Positions 1 to 7,853 of a stretch of 64,000 nucleotides of DNA are shown here, one piece after another. The translations under genes were made by a program, and so were the position numbers. Each line of letters starts with the position of its first letter. Position 1 is the first letter of the stretch. The stretch comes from Arthrobacter sp. KBS0703 (GTDB lineage Bacteria; Actinomycetota; Actinomycetes; Actinomycetales; Micrococcaceae). The stretch spans positions 2,790,001-2,854,000 of the forward strand of contig NZ_MVDG02000001.1 in assembly GCF_002008315.2 (NCBI RefSeq). Reading direction: 5' to 3'. The notes under the pieces were generated by a model that was not told the origin of the DNA, made no database searches, and saw nothing but the letters and a program-made list of their open reading frames with translations.

Positions 1-444
1 CTGGCGCCAAACATCAACTCGTACAAGCGCTTCGTCGAGGGCAGCTTCGCACCGACCGCCATCGCGTGGGGCCTGGACAACCGCAGTTGTGCACTGCGCA
101 TCGTGGGGCGCGGCGCCGGCCTCCGCGTGGAAAACCGGGTGGGCGGCGGTGACGTCAACCCGTATCTGGCCGCGGCAGCACTGATTGCGGCAGCCATTCA
201 CGGCATCGAGAACGAGTTGCCCCTGGAGCCCGTCATGGCCGGGAACGCCTACGAGTCCACTGCCGACCGGATCCCGACGACGCTTCGTGACTCGCGCTCA
301 CTGCTGGTCACCAGCGAAATCGCCCGCAAGTCCTTCGGCGACGAAGTGGTGGACCACTATGTGCACGCGGCCGACGTCGAGCTCAAGGCATTCGACAGTG
401 CAGTCACAGATTGGGAGCACAAGCGTGGCTTTGAACGTCTCTGA
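1..444 (+). CDS. Glutamine-synthetase-like enzyme, C-terminal part (5' end outside window)
   Basis: The frame is open from the first base; 147 residues are visible and end in a TGA at 442-444. The fragment carries glutamine synthetase C-terminal hallmarks: the NSYKRF segment, an ATP-site run of the form ENRVGGGDVNPYLAAAA, and a closing helix with WEHKRGFERL. GS-fold enzymes ligate an amine to the gamma-carboxyl of glutamate using ATP. The immediate downstream partners are a PuuD-type hydrolase, an aldehyde dehydrogenase and an SDR, so a gamma-glutamylpolyamine/amine synthetase (PuuA/GlnA3-like) is more likely than housekeeping GlnA; that is inference from context, because the N-terminal half is missing. 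The stop overlaps the downstream start by 20 bases. Confidence 0.85.
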   Translation: MAPNINSYKRFVEGSFAPTAIAWGLDNRSCALRIVGRGAGLRVENRVGGGDVNPYLAAAALIAAAIHGIENELPLEPVMAGNAYESTADRIPTTLRDSRSLLVTSEIARKSFGDEVVDHYVHAADVELKAFDSAVTDWEHKRGFERL

Positions 445-1189
445 TTCCTACCGGCCGAGAATCGGCCTCACCACCTACTACCAAGAGGCCGCCTGGGGAG
501 TCTGGAAGGCCGATGCGGCCATCCTGCCCGGAACCTATGTACAGGCAGTGGTCGCTGCCGGCGGCACGCCGGTTCTGCTGCCGCCGGTAGGCACAGACTC
601 CACAATCGTTGACCTCCTGGACGGGCTCATCATCGCGGGGGGAACCGACGTCGGCCCGGAGCAGTACGGCGCGGAGCCTCATGAACTGACCCGCTCCCAA
701 CCGGCGAGGGACACCCATGACATCGCCCTGACCAGGGCGGCGCTGGCCACAGGGCTTCCGCTGTTTTCCATCTGCCGCGGCGCCCAAATCCTCAACGTGG
801 CCCTGGGAGGATCCCTGATCCAACACGTCCCTGACGTCAATCCGGGCGCAGCCCGGTACCAGCCGGCGCCCGGAGTGTTTGGCAACGTCGAGTTCACCAC
901 CGCGCCCGGCAGCATCAGCGAAAGCCTGCTCGGGCCACGGGCCAGCGCCCCCTGCTACCACCACCAGGCCATGGACCGGATCGCGGATGGACTGTCTGTG
1001 ACGGCGGCGTCGCAGGACGGAACCGTACAGGCCCTCGAGACGACAGCCGGGGGATGGGTGCTGGGAGTGCAGTACCACCCCGAACAGAACCCGGACGACC
1101 TGCGGCTTTTCAGGGGATTTGTTGAAGCAGCCCGCAACTACCGCCAAGTACGAACGGAGAACCTAGTCGATGTCCACCAGCACGTTTGA
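425..1189 (+). CDS. puuD: Gamma-glutamyl-gamma-aminobutyrate hydrolase family (class I glutamine amidotransferase)
   Basis: A 254-aa class I glutamine amidotransferase-like hydrolase that cleaves the gamma-glutamyl bond of gamma-glutamyl-GABA-type intermediates in the cytoplasm. The nucleophile is Cys117 in SICRGAQILN; His218 and Glu220 in QYHPEQNP complete the triad, and the family's AGGTDVGPEQYG segment is at 71-82. The reading frame is open further upstream, but the GTG at 425 is chosen because a GGGAG box lies 7 bases before it and homology begins just after it. It overlaps the synthetase by 20 bases and the downstream dehydrogenase also by 20, so the three are translationally coupled. 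Length is normal for PuuD (about 250 aa). The family assignment is firm; the exact substrate is inferred. Confidence 0.9.
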   Translation: MALNVSDSYRPRIGLTTYYQEAAWGVWKADAAILPGTYVQAVVAAGGTPVLLPPVGTDSTIVDLLDGLIIAGGTDVGPEQYGAEPHELTRSQPARDTHDIALTRAALATGLPLFSICRGAQILNVALGGSLIQHVPDVNPGAARYQPAPGVFGNVEFTTAPGSISESLLGPRASAPCYHHQAMDRIADGLSVTAASQDGTVQALETTAGGWVLGVQYHPEQNPDDLRLFRGFVEAARNYRQVRTENLVDVHQHV

Positions 1190-2537
1190 CGTCCTGAACC
1201 CGGCCACGGAAGAGATCATTGAAACGGTCCCGCTCGCCACACTGGAAGAAACGGACCGCGCCATCGAAAAGGCCGCCGTGACCTTTGAAACGTGGCGCAA
1301 CGTCTCACCCGCCGACCGGGCACTGCTGCTGCGCCGCTTCGCCGCTGCAGTGGATGCCGACCTTGAGAACCTCGCCCAACTCGAAGTGATCAACGCCGGC
1401 CACACCATCGGAAACGCCCGGTGGGAGGCAGGAAACGTCCGGGATGTCCTCGCGTACTATTCCGGCGCACCCGAACGCCACACGGGCCAGCAGATACCTG
1501 TTGCCGGAGGCGTCAATGTCACCTTCAACGAACCCTTGGGTGTTGTGGGAGTTATCGTCCCGTGGAACTTCCCGATGCCCATTGCCGCGTGGGGATTTGC
1601 TCCGGCGCTTGCAGCGGGCAACACCGTCGTCCTCAAGCCTGCCGAGCTGACGCCGTTGACCGCCCTGCGCCTCGGGCAGCTGGCGCGGGAAGCCGGACTG
1701 CCCGACGGCGTGCTCCAGATCATTCCCGGCAAGGGATCCGTCGTCGGTGAGCGCTTCGTCGCACACCCGGCTGTGCGCAAGGTGGTTTTCACCGGTTCAA
1801 CGGGCGTCGGCAAGCGGATCATGGCCGGCTGCGCTGAGCAGGTTAAGCCGGTGACGCTGGAGCTGGGCGGCAAGAGCGCGAACATCATCTTTGCTGACGC
1901 AGATCTGGAGGCGGCCGCAGCGGCAGCCCCTGGCGGGGCCTTTGATAATGCCGGCCAGGACTGCTGCTCCCGGTCCCGCATCCTGGTTCAGCACGATGTG
2001 TACGAACGGTTCCTCGAACTGCTTGAACCTGCCGTCAAAGCGCTGAAAGTCGGGGACCCCCGCGACGAGGACGTGTTCATGGGGCCGCTGATTTCCGCCG
2101 CGCAGCACCGCGCCGTGGCAGGCTTCGTGCCTGATGGCGCGCCCGTCGCATTCCGCGGATCGGCGCCCGAAGGCAAGGGGTTCTGGTTCCCGCCCACCGT
2201 CCTGACTCCGTCCCGCGAGGACCGGGTGATGCAAGAGGAGATCTTTGGCCCGGTCGTGGCAGTAGTCCCCTTCAAGGACGAAGCGGACGCGCTCCACCTG
2301 GCCAACGACACCATCTACGGATTGTCGGGCTCCATCTGGACCCGGGACATCGGACGCGCACTGCGGGTTGCCCGCGGACTGGAATCCGGAAACCTGTCCG
2401 TCAACTCGCATTCATCCGTCAGGTACTCCACGCCGTTTGGCGGATTCAAGCAGTCAGGCCTGGGCCGTGAGCTGGGACCTGACGCCCTCAACGCCTTCAC
2501 CGAAACCAAGAACGTTTTCATCTCCACCACCGCCTGA
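1170..2537 (+). CDS. NAD(P)-dependent aldehyde dehydrogenase
   Basis: A 455-aa member of the ALDH superfamily that oxidises an aldehyde to an acid. The cofactor fold carries PWNFP (131-135) and FTGSTGVGK (207-215); the general base is Glu231 in LELGGKS and the nucleophile is Cys265 in GQDCCS, directly followed by a second Cys. The C-terminus has the EEIFGPV and PFGGFKQSGLGRE signatures. In this operon it probably acts on gamma-glutamyl-gamma-aminobutyraldehyde or a related amino-aldehyde (PuuC role), between the synthetase and PuuD; sequence alone does not fix the substrate. At 455 aa it is slightly short compared with about 480-500 for many ALDHs. The start ATG lies inside the end of puuD. 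Confidence 0.92.
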   Translation: MSTSTFDVLNPATEEIIETVPLATLEETDRAIEKAAVTFETWRNVSPADRALLLRRFAAAVDADLENLAQLEVINAGHTIGNARWEAGNVRDVLAYYSGAPERHTGQQIPVAGGVNVTFNEPLGVVGVIVPWNFPMPIAAWGFAPALAAGNTVVLKPAELTPLTALRLGQLAREAGLPDGVLQIIPGKGSVVGERFVAHPAVRKVVFTGSTGVGKRIMAGCAEQVKPVTLELGGKSANIIFADADLEAAAAAAPGGAFDNAGQDCCSRSRILVQHDVYERFLELLEPAVKALKVGDPRDEDVFMGPLISAAQHRAVAGFVPDGAPVAFRGSAPEGKGFWFPPTVLTPSREDRVMQEEIFGPVVAVVPFKDEADALHLANDTIYGLSGSIWTRDIGRALRVARGLESGNLSVNSHSSVRYSTPFGGFKQSGLGRELGPDALNAFTETKNVFISTTA

Positions 2538-2559
2538 ACACAAGACGAGGAAAAGCAAA

Positions 2560-3339
2560 ATGATTGAAGTCATCTCCAACCGACTCAAAGGCCGCAGCGC
2601 AGTCATCACCGGCGGCGCAAGCGGAATCGGACTAGCCACCGCACGTCGGTTCGCATCCGAGGGGGCGCACGTTGTGATCGCCGATCTCGATCCGACCGCC
2701 GGGCAGCGTGCCGCCGAAGAAATCGACGGCCTCTTCGTCAAAGTGGACGTCACCAGCGAGGAAGAGGTCAAGAACCTCTACGCCGTGACCAACGAAACCT
2801 ACGGCAGCGTGGACATCTCGTTCAACAATGCCGGCATCTCTCCGGCGGACGACGCCTCCATCATCGACACGGGCATCGACGCCTGGCGGAGGGTGCAGGA
2901 AGTGAACCTCACGTCCGTGTTCTACTGCTGCAAGTACGCCCTGCCGTACATGCAGGCGCAGGGCAAAGGGTCCATCATCAACACGGCATCCTTTGTCGCG
3001 GTAATGGGCGCAGCCACGTCCCAGATCTCGTACAGCGCCTCCAAGGGCGGCGTCCTGTCGATGAGCCGTGAACTCGGGGTCCAGTTCGCCCGCGAGGGCA
3101 TCCGGGTAAACGCCCTGTGCCCCGGCCCCGTCAACACGCCCCTGCTGAAAGAGCTTTTTGCCAAGGACCCCGAGAAGGCCGCCCGCCGGCTGGTCCATGT
3201 TCCCCTCGGCAGGTTCGCCGAACCTGAAGAGCTGGCCGCTGCCGTGGCCTTCCTTGCCAGCGATGATGCGTCATTCATCACCGCCTCCACCTTCCTCGTC
3301 GATGGCGGCATTGCCGGAGCCTACGTGACCCCCGAGTAG
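2560..3339 (+). CDS. SDR family oxidoreductase (3-oxoacyl-ACP-reductase-like)
   Basis: A 259-aa classical short-chain dehydrogenase. The Rossmann motif TGGASGIG is at 17-24, the NNAG motif at 89-92, and the catalytic set is Ser144, Tyr158 and Lys162 (YSASK). The C-terminus has the usual substrate loop and a GG-containing end. The frame runs further upstream into the dehydrogenase gene, but the ATG at 2560 is used because GACGAGG lies just before it and conservation starts there. It is the last gene of the amine-degradation operon, 22 bases after the aldehyde dehydrogenase stop. Its substrate, an alcohol or ketone in the pathway, cannot be read from the sequence. Confidence 0.9.
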   Translation: MIEVISNRLKGRSAVITGGASGIGLATARRFASEGAHVVIADLDPTAGQRAAEEIDGLFVKVDVTSEEEVKNLYAVTNETYGSVDISFNNAGISPADDASIIDTGIDAWRRVQEVNLTSVFYCCKYALPYMQAQGKGSIINTASFVAVMGAATSQISYSASKGGVLSMSRELGVQFAREGIRVNALCPGPVNTPLLKELFAKDPEKAARRLVHVPLGRFAEPEELAAAVAFLASDDASFITASTFLVDGGIAGAYVTPE

Positions 3340-3352
3340 GCGGCGAGTTCAC

Positions 3353-3383
3353 GCTGAGGGCCACGCTGGGCGTGGCCCTCAGC
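3353..3383 (+). terminator. Rho-independent-type hairpin ending the puuD operon
   Basis: A perfect 13-bp GC-rich stem (3353-3365 with 3371-3383) with a CTGGG loop, starting 14 bases after the SDR stop and followed by GCTTTAA. Position and symmetry fit a transcription terminator; the T-run is short, as is usual in this group. Confidence 0.8.
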
Positions 3384-3429
3384 GCTTTAATGGCGCACCG
3401 GTGCCGCGGTCAGGCGACCGCCGCACCCA

Positions 3430-3826
3430 CGGCAGCGGGCGCCGGGCTGCTCCGGGTAGTCCAGGTTCTGTCTCTTATACACATCTAGATGTGTATAAGA
3501 GACGGCTGGCCGCGGCCCGGCCCAAAAGTGGCGCCGACGGCGACACGCACCGCCGGGGCGACGGCGGCTTTGAAGCCGCCCACCGCGAGCGCCGCGGCGA
3601 GGGGGTCGTGCATGGCGGAGCAGGCCCGGCCGAAGATGCCCTCGCCCTCGTAGAACCGGAAGTAGTGGCCGAGCATCTCCCCCAGCGCCTGCGGAACCGG
3701 GTGGCCGGCGGCCAGCAGCTCCTGCCGGTGGCTTTCCTTCAGCACGTTGGACATGGTCACGTCCAGCGGCACCAGGGTGATGTTCCAGTCGCCGGCGAGG
3801 ACATCCGCGGCGGCCTCGGGGTCGTT
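3430..3826 (-). pseudogene. Broken duplicate of the nucleoside hydrolase gene
   Basis: On the minus strand this encodes a near copy of the middle and C-terminal part of the intact nucleoside hydrolase at 16361-17371, from the NDPEAAADV region to the GPxRGQ region. The nucleotide match runs against 16473-16849 with scattered substitutions. There is a 6-base in-frame duplication (FYEGEGIFG against FYEGIFG) and a 38-bp foreign palindrome where about 20-25 native bases are missing. Both ends stop abruptly: at 3826 the match is lost inside a codon run, and the C-terminal part of the protein is absent. It cannot make a working hydrolase. Either it is a genuine gene remnant or, given the adapter inside it, a mis-assembled fragment. 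Confidence 0.75.
3468..3505. other. Nextera/Tn5 mosaic-end junction adapter (sequencing artefact)
   Basis: The 19-base mosaic end CTGTCTCTTATACACATCT is followed directly by its reverse complement (one base changed near the end), giving the 38-bp Nextera mate-pair junction adapter. Read in frame it gives the peptide SYTHLDVYKR, a known adapter-derived contaminant of protein databases. This is not native sequence. It marks the join of two library fragments and makes the surrounding assembly suspect. Confidence 0.95.
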
Positions 3827-4094
3827 CCTTCGGGAGCGCCAGCCCGCGGATCCGGGTTCGGCCCGCCCGGTGTCTGTGTCGAGCCCGGCGCCGACTGCTG
3901 GCTCTGGGAATCGGCCCTGATCCGCGACGGCGGGGCCATCGGCCACCTGCAGGAGAACTTCTCCGCCGGGCCGGTCAGCTTCGGTAGGCGGCCTGACCAT
4001 CCGCTTGGACACTTACCGCTGCCATTCTCAGACAATTTTGGAGGCTAGCCGCGGACGGGTCAGAAACGGTCGTCATTGACCTGGGGGGAAGAGC
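3827..4094. other. Unassigned stretch right of the adapter-containing remnant
   Basis: No complete gene is visible. A plus-strand frame encodes a short stretch around 3890-3985 (containing DCWLWESALIRDGG) that looks protein-like but has no start of its own and ends at a stop near 4048; I do not recognise the family. It may be the tail of a gene cut by the same mis-join that brought in the nucleoside-hydrolase fragment. Confidence 0.3.
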
Positions 4095-4123
4095 GAAGCC
4101 GGGTGCTATTCTCACCCGGCTTC
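4095..4123 (-). terminator. Hairpin downstream of the sulfur-cluster MFS gene
   Basis: A perfect 11-bp stem (4095-4105 with 4113-4123) and a 7-base loop lie 53 bases beyond the stop of the minus-strand MFS gene. It is probably the end of the sulfur-cluster transcript. Confidence 0.65.
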
Positions 4124-4176
4124 CCTCCTTCTGGTCTTGTGGATTTGATCGCTTCATGGCGGTCTTCTTTGATCGC

Positions 4177-5472
4177 CTACGCGTGGTCGTTGTCGCGCAT
4201 GCGGACGGCTACAACGACGCCGGATACTGCGGTGAGCGCGGCGATGGCGGCGATGGCGGTGGGAATGCCGTAGAGGTCGGCGAGGATGCCGGAGAGGAGC
4301 GCACCGACTGCAAAGCCGCCGTCGCGCCACAATCTATATACGCCCACGGATCGCGCCCGCCAGGCAGGGTGGGCTACGTCGCCGATGGCAGCCAGCAGGG
4401 TTGGGTAGACCATGGCCGTACCGAGTCCCAGGACGATGGCGGCTCCGAGCCATGGGCCGAAGCTGTGGGCTGAGGCGGTGATTCCCAAACCCGCGGCCTG
4501 GACGATCATGCCGGTTGTGATGAACCATTTTCGGCCCCACCGGTCGGACGCGGCGCCGGTAACCAGTTGGGCGGCGCCCCAGGCTGCGGGGTAGGCGGCG
4601 GCAAGGATGCCGATCTGGCCTAGGTTCAGCCCGGCGCTGGCGAACAGGACGGGGAAGAGGCCCCAGGCCAGGCCGTCGTTGAGGTTGTTGACGAGGCCGG
4701 CTTGGCTTGCTGCTGAGAGGGACCGGTCCTTGAAGCTGGTGAGGGTAAACACCTGGCCGGTCGTGAGTCCAGCATGGGCGTCGCTGTGGGCCTCTACGTG
4801 CTGGGTGGCCTCGGTCTGGGCGTGATGGTGGGTTTCCCTGACGGCAAGGACTGTCAGTCCAAGGCCCAGGGCGATGTAGGCGGCTCCGAGCAGGAAGGGG
4901 GCAGGGCGGAGGCCGTAGGTGGCGGCCAGGTAGCCGGTAACCAGTGCGGTCACGGCGACGCCCAGGTAGCCGGCCGCCTCGTTGAAGCCCATGGCCAGGC
5001 CGCGCCGCTTCGGGCCCACGAGATCCATTTTCATGATGACCGCGGTGGACCAGGTGAGGCCCTGACTGATGCCGAGCAGCACGTTGGCCGCCACGATCCA
5101 GGCCCAGGATGGGCCAAGGATGAGCATAAGCGGAACCGGTACAGCGGCCAGCCAGCCAGCGACGAGAACAGGTTTGCGGCCATACCTGTCGGAAAGCGTT
5201 CCGGCGAAGTAGTTCATCGCGGCCTTGGACAGGCCGAACGCCAAGATGTACGTCAGCGCGCCTGTGTACAGGTCGAGGTGGAATGTTTGTGAGGCGAGCA
5301 GGGGCAGGACGGTGCGTTCCTGGCCAAGGGTGCCGCCGACCAGTGCGTTGACGGTGACCAGCAGCATGAACTGGGCCAGGTTCTGCCGCAGGCCCAGCGC
5401 GAGCCCGGCTGAACCGGAGGCGTTGGGAAATGTTTTGCCCGGCATTGGTTGTTCCGTCCTGGTCCGTGACAT
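4177..5472 (-). CDS. MFS transporter of the sulfur-stress cluster
   Basis: A 431-aa major facilitator with about 12 hydrophobic segments. The A-loop motif between TM2 and TM3 reads GTLSDRYGRKPVL, and its counterpart in the second half reads GAASDRWGRKWF. A His-rich central cytoplasmic loop (HHHAQTEATQHVEAHSDAHAG, around residues 216-236) separates the two halves and could bind metal or sense charge. The substrate is unknown; as the last gene of a persulfide/rhodanese cluster, export or import of a sulfur compound is a guess. The first ATG at 5472 has no clear ribosome site, and an in-frame ATG at 5445 preceded by AGGACGGA may be the true start, shortening the protein by 9 residues. Confidence 0.85.
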   Translation of the reverse strand: MSRTRTEQPMPGKTFPNASGSAGLALGLRQNLAQFMLLVTVNALVGGTLGQERTVLPLLASQTFHLDLYTGALTYILAFGLSKAAMNYFAGTLSDRYGRKPVLVAGWLAAVPVPLMLILGPSWAWIVAANVLLGISQGLTWSTAVIMKMDLVGPKRRGLAMGFNEAAGYLGVAVTALVTGYLAATYGLRPAPFLLGAAYIALGLGLTVLAVRETHHHAQTEATQHVEAHSDAHAGLTTGQVFTLTSFKDRSLSAASQAGLVNNLNDGLAWGLFPVLFASAGLNLGQIGILAAAYPAAWGAAQLVTGAASDRWGRKWFITTGMIVQAAGLGITASAHSFGPWLGAAIVLGLGTAMVYPTLLAAIGDVAHPAWRARSVGVYRLWRDGGFAVGALLSGILADLYGIPTAIAAIAALTAVSGVVVAVRMRDNDHA

Positions 5473-5515
5473 GAAGGTGGCCCGGGTGCGTTGGGGGAAC
5501 GCGCCCGGGCCGGGA

Positions 5516-5545
5516 GCCCGGGCAGGAGGGGGGTCCTGCCCGGGC
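5516..5545. terminator. GC hairpin between MFS and dioxygenase genes
   Basis: A perfect 12-bp stem (5516-5527 with 5534-5545) around six G residues, in the 94-base gap between the dioxygenase-rhodanese gene and the MFS gene. There is no T-run on the coding (minus) strand, so it may weaken read-through or protect an mRNA end rather than fully terminate. Confidence 0.4.
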
Positions 5546-5566
5546 GGTTTTGGGGTGGTTGGGCCT

Positions 5567-6967
5567 TTAGGCTGCGGGGACGCTGTTGTGCCAGGTGCTC
5601 CACGCGGCGTAGCTGCCGTCTAGTTCGACGACGTCGTACCCGGCCCGGCGCAGGGCACTGGCGGCCACGGAGTTCCGGACACCGGACTGGCAGTACGTCA
5701 CGATGGTTCCCTCGCCCGGGAGCTTGTCCAGGTGCCACATCACGCGGCCCCCGCTGAGCTGGTACGAACCCGGGATGTTGCCGGCGATGTGCTCGCTGCG
5801 GTTGCGCACGTCCAGAACCATGGCCGCGTCGAAGCCCTTGAGTTCCTCGGGCTGGATCAGCTTGGGGGTGAAGGTGGGCAGCCCCTCGATGCTGGTGACG
5901 TAACCGGCGACGTTGTCGATGCCGACCCGGACCAGGTGGTCCCACATGTCCTGGGCAGCCTCCTGGTCCTTGGCCAGGAGGACCAGCGGGTTCTTGTCCG
6001 TCTCGGGGTTCACTACCCAGGCACCGTAGCTGGCCACGGACTTCCCGGCCGGAACGTTCAGCGAACGGACTACCGTGCCTTCGTGGACTTCGGAATTGGG
6101 GCGGGTGTCGATGAAGGTCAGGGTGTCCTCGGCCAGGCCTGCGGCGACCATGCCGGTCGCCAGTTCGGCCAGCGGGGTGCGTTCGCCCATGACGGCCGGG
6201 CCGACGCGGTTTTCGCGCTTCATCCGGCCGAAGTAGGCGTGCGCGTCAGGCTGTCCATCGAGGAGCTCGTCGATGAAACCCTGCTCGTCGTTGGCGGCCA
6301 AGTAAGGTCCCCACCAGGAGTAGAGCCGCTCGTAGCCCACAGTCGACGACGGGATAGCACCCAGTGCCTTGCCGCAGGCGCTGCCGGCGCCGTGAGCGGG
6401 GTGGACCTGGACATAATCGGGAAGGGTGAGGAACTTGTCCCGCAGGCTGGCGAAGAGCTGCTTGGCGCCTTCAAAGCGGGTGTCCACGCCGCCCGCTGCC
6501 TCGTCCAGCAGGTCGGGCCGGCCTAAGTCGCCGGAGAAGACAAAGTCACCGGAGAGCAGGTAGCCGGGCTGGTCGCTGAACGCGCCGTCAGTGACCAGGA
6601 AGGACAGGTGCTCCGGCGTGTGTCCGGGGGTGTGGACAGCCTGGATGCTGATGTTGCCGACGGTGATCTTGTCACCGTCGTAGAGGCGTTCGCCGTCGAA
6701 TTCGTACTGCCACTCCGGTCCGCCCTCGCCGGAAACGTAGATCTTCGCGCCGGTCGCTGCGGCCAGTTCGCGGGTGCCGGAAAGGTAGTCGGCGTGGATG
6801 TGGGTCTCGGTGACGGCCACGACCTTCATGCCGTTCTTCTCGGCAAGCTCCTGGTAGACCGCGATGTCGCGGCGGCCGTCGACAACAACGGCGGTGCCGT
6901 TGGCCTGGCAGCCGATCAGGTAGCTGGCCTGGGCAAGGTCTTCATCGTAAATGCGCTCGATAAGCAT
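5567..6967 (-). CDS. MBL-fold persulfide dioxygenase fused to two rhodanese domains
   Basis: A 466-aa fusion. Residues 1-250 form an ETHE1/Blh-like metallo-beta-lactamase fold, with THIHADY at 55-61, HTPGH at 112-116 and SGDxxFxGDLGRPDL at 139-153. These ligate the iron of persulfide dioxygenases, which oxidise glutathione- or other low-molecular-weight persulfide to sulfite. Residues about 275-360 form a rhodanese-like domain without a catalytic Cys, and about 370-466 a rhodanese with active Cys426 in CQSGVRNS. Such fusions (CstB type) turn persulfide into sulfite and thiosulfate. A CstR-type operator lies 45-60 bases upstream (7012-7027), implying its own induction by reactive sulfur. Domain calls are firm; the exact products are inferred from the family. 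Confidence 0.92.
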   Translation of the reverse strand: MLIERIYDEDLAQASYLIGCQANGTAVVVDGRRDIAVYQELAEKNGMKVVAVTETHIHADYLSGTRELAAATGAKIYVSGEGGPEWQYEFDGERLYDGDKITVGNISIQAVHTPGHTPEHLSFLVTDGAFSDQPGYLLSGDFVFSGDLGRPDLLDEAAGGVDTRFEGAKQLFASLRDKFLTLPDYVQVHPAHGAGSACGKALGAIPSSTVGYERLYSWWGPYLAANDEQGFIDELLDGQPDAHAYFGRMKRENRVGPAVMGERTPLAELATGMVAAGLAEDTLTFIDTRPNSEVHEGTVVRSLNVPAGKSVASYGAWVVNPETDKNPLVLLAKDQEAAQDMWDHLVRVGIDNVAGYVTSIEGLPTFTPKLIQPEELKGFDAAMVLDVRNRSEHIAGNIPGSYQLSGGRVMWHLDKLPGEGTIVTYCQSGVRNSVAASALRRAGYDVVELDGSYAAWSTWHNSVPAA

Positions 6968-7011
6968 CTGGTGCTCTCCTTCATGAAGGGGGTCTCTGAT
7001 AACAAGTTTAG

Positions 7012-7027
7012 ATACCCCGGGGGGTAT
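7012..7027 (-). promoter_or_regulatory. CstR/CsoR-type operator of the dioxygenase gene
   Basis: The 16-base near-perfect palindrome ATACCCCGGGGGGTAT matches the C-tract/G-tract operators bound by CsoR-family repressors and resembles the three copies before the repressor gene at 9622-9679. It lies 45 bases upstream of the dioxygenase start, where it could occlude a promoter. Confidence 0.75.
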
Positions 7028-7078
7028 AACGCAAGGGGACTGCCGCCAAGGTCATTTGGGCGCGGCGGCCGGGGCCGG

Positions 7079-7441
7079 TCAGGCGTGCTGGTGGCCGGCC
7101 TCGGCGCGGAGTTTGTCCGGGTCCAGGTTTTTCACGGCCTGGATGACTTCCTCCAGGCCCGTGGCGTTCAGGGCGCCGGGCTGGGAGAAGACCAGGGTCT
7201 TGTCCTTGAAGGCCATCAGGGTGGGGATGGACGTGATGTTCGCTGCGGCAGCGAGGGCCTGCTCGGCTTCGGTATCCACCTTGGCGAAGGTAATGTCCGG
7301 GTGGCGCTCTGCTGCGGCGCCGTAAGTGGGGGCGAACATGCGGCAGGGCCCGCACCAGGCTGCCCAGAAGTCGACAAAGACGATGTGGTTGTCCTCCAGG
7401 GTCTGGGCGAAGGATTGGCCGGTGATGTCGATGGTTGCCAT
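7079..7441 (-). CDS. Thioredoxin
   Basis: A 120-aa single-domain thioredoxin with the redox motif WCGPC at 29-33 (Cys30, Cys33) and the cis-proline region SIPTLMAF. It would reduce disulfides and persulfides in the cytoplasm and could regenerate the rhodaneses encoded beside it. The reading frame runs on upstream, but the ATG at 7441 is preceded by AAAGGA at proper distance and gives the standard length. It ends in GHQHA, a slightly His-rich tail. It lies between two rhodanese genes and the dioxygenase, inside the sulfur cluster. Confidence 0.93.
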   Translation of the reverse strand: MATIDITGQSFAQTLEDNHIVFVDFWAAWCGPCRMFAPTYGAAAERHPDITFAKVDTEAEQALAAAANITSIPTLMAFKDKTLVFSQPGALNATGLEEVIQAVKNLDPDKLRAEAGHQHA

Positions 7442-7491
7442 GATCTGTCGTGTCCTTTCGGGCGGGTTGTGTGGTTGCCCTGCGGCGGGGG

Positions 7492-7788
7492 CTAGGTGGT
7501 GGGGAGTCCGGCGCGGGTCCAGGCGGTCATGCCGCCGGCCATGGTGTCCGCTTTGTAGCCGGCGCCGTTGAGGGCATCGGCGACGGCGGCGCTGCGGTTG
7601 CCGCTGCGGCATACGGCGATCACGGGGATGGCAGGGTCCAGCTCGCCCAGGCGCGCCTGCAGCTGGCCCATCGGGATGTGCAGGGCGCCGGGGATCATGC
7701 CCTCCGCGACTTCGAAGTCCTCTCGGACGTCGAGGATCCGGGCGGTGGAGCGGCGCTGTTCGGCTTCGGTGATGGTGATTTCAGCCAT
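7492..7788 (-). CDS. Single-domain rhodanese (sulfurtransferase)
   Basis: A 98-aa rhodanese domain with the active-site loop CRSGNRS (Cys60), the LDVRED segment at 19-24 and the GGMTAW closing motif. It transfers sulfane sulfur via a cysteine persulfide. The start ATG has GGAGAA in front. It is one of four rhodanese-bearing proteins in 4.5 kb, and its active loop differs from the others (CASGVRS, CQSGVRA and CQSGVRN), which suggests different acceptors. Confidence 0.93.
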   Translation of the reverse strand: MAEITITEAEQRRSTARILDVREDFEVAEGMIPGALHIPMGQLQARLGELDPAIPVIAVCRSGNRSAAVADALNGAGYKADTMAGGMTAWTRAGLPTT

Positions 7789-7853
7789 GATGGTTCTCCT
7801 TCGAAGTGGTTTTCGGCTGGTGGGGAGGTCCTTGTCCAGGTGTGGGTGCTTGC

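Noticed and set aside
3401..4048. A 215-codon plus-strand open frame
   Set aside because: It runs antisense through the hydrolase remnant and contains the adapter peptide SYTHLDVYKR; it is produced by technical sequence, not a gene.
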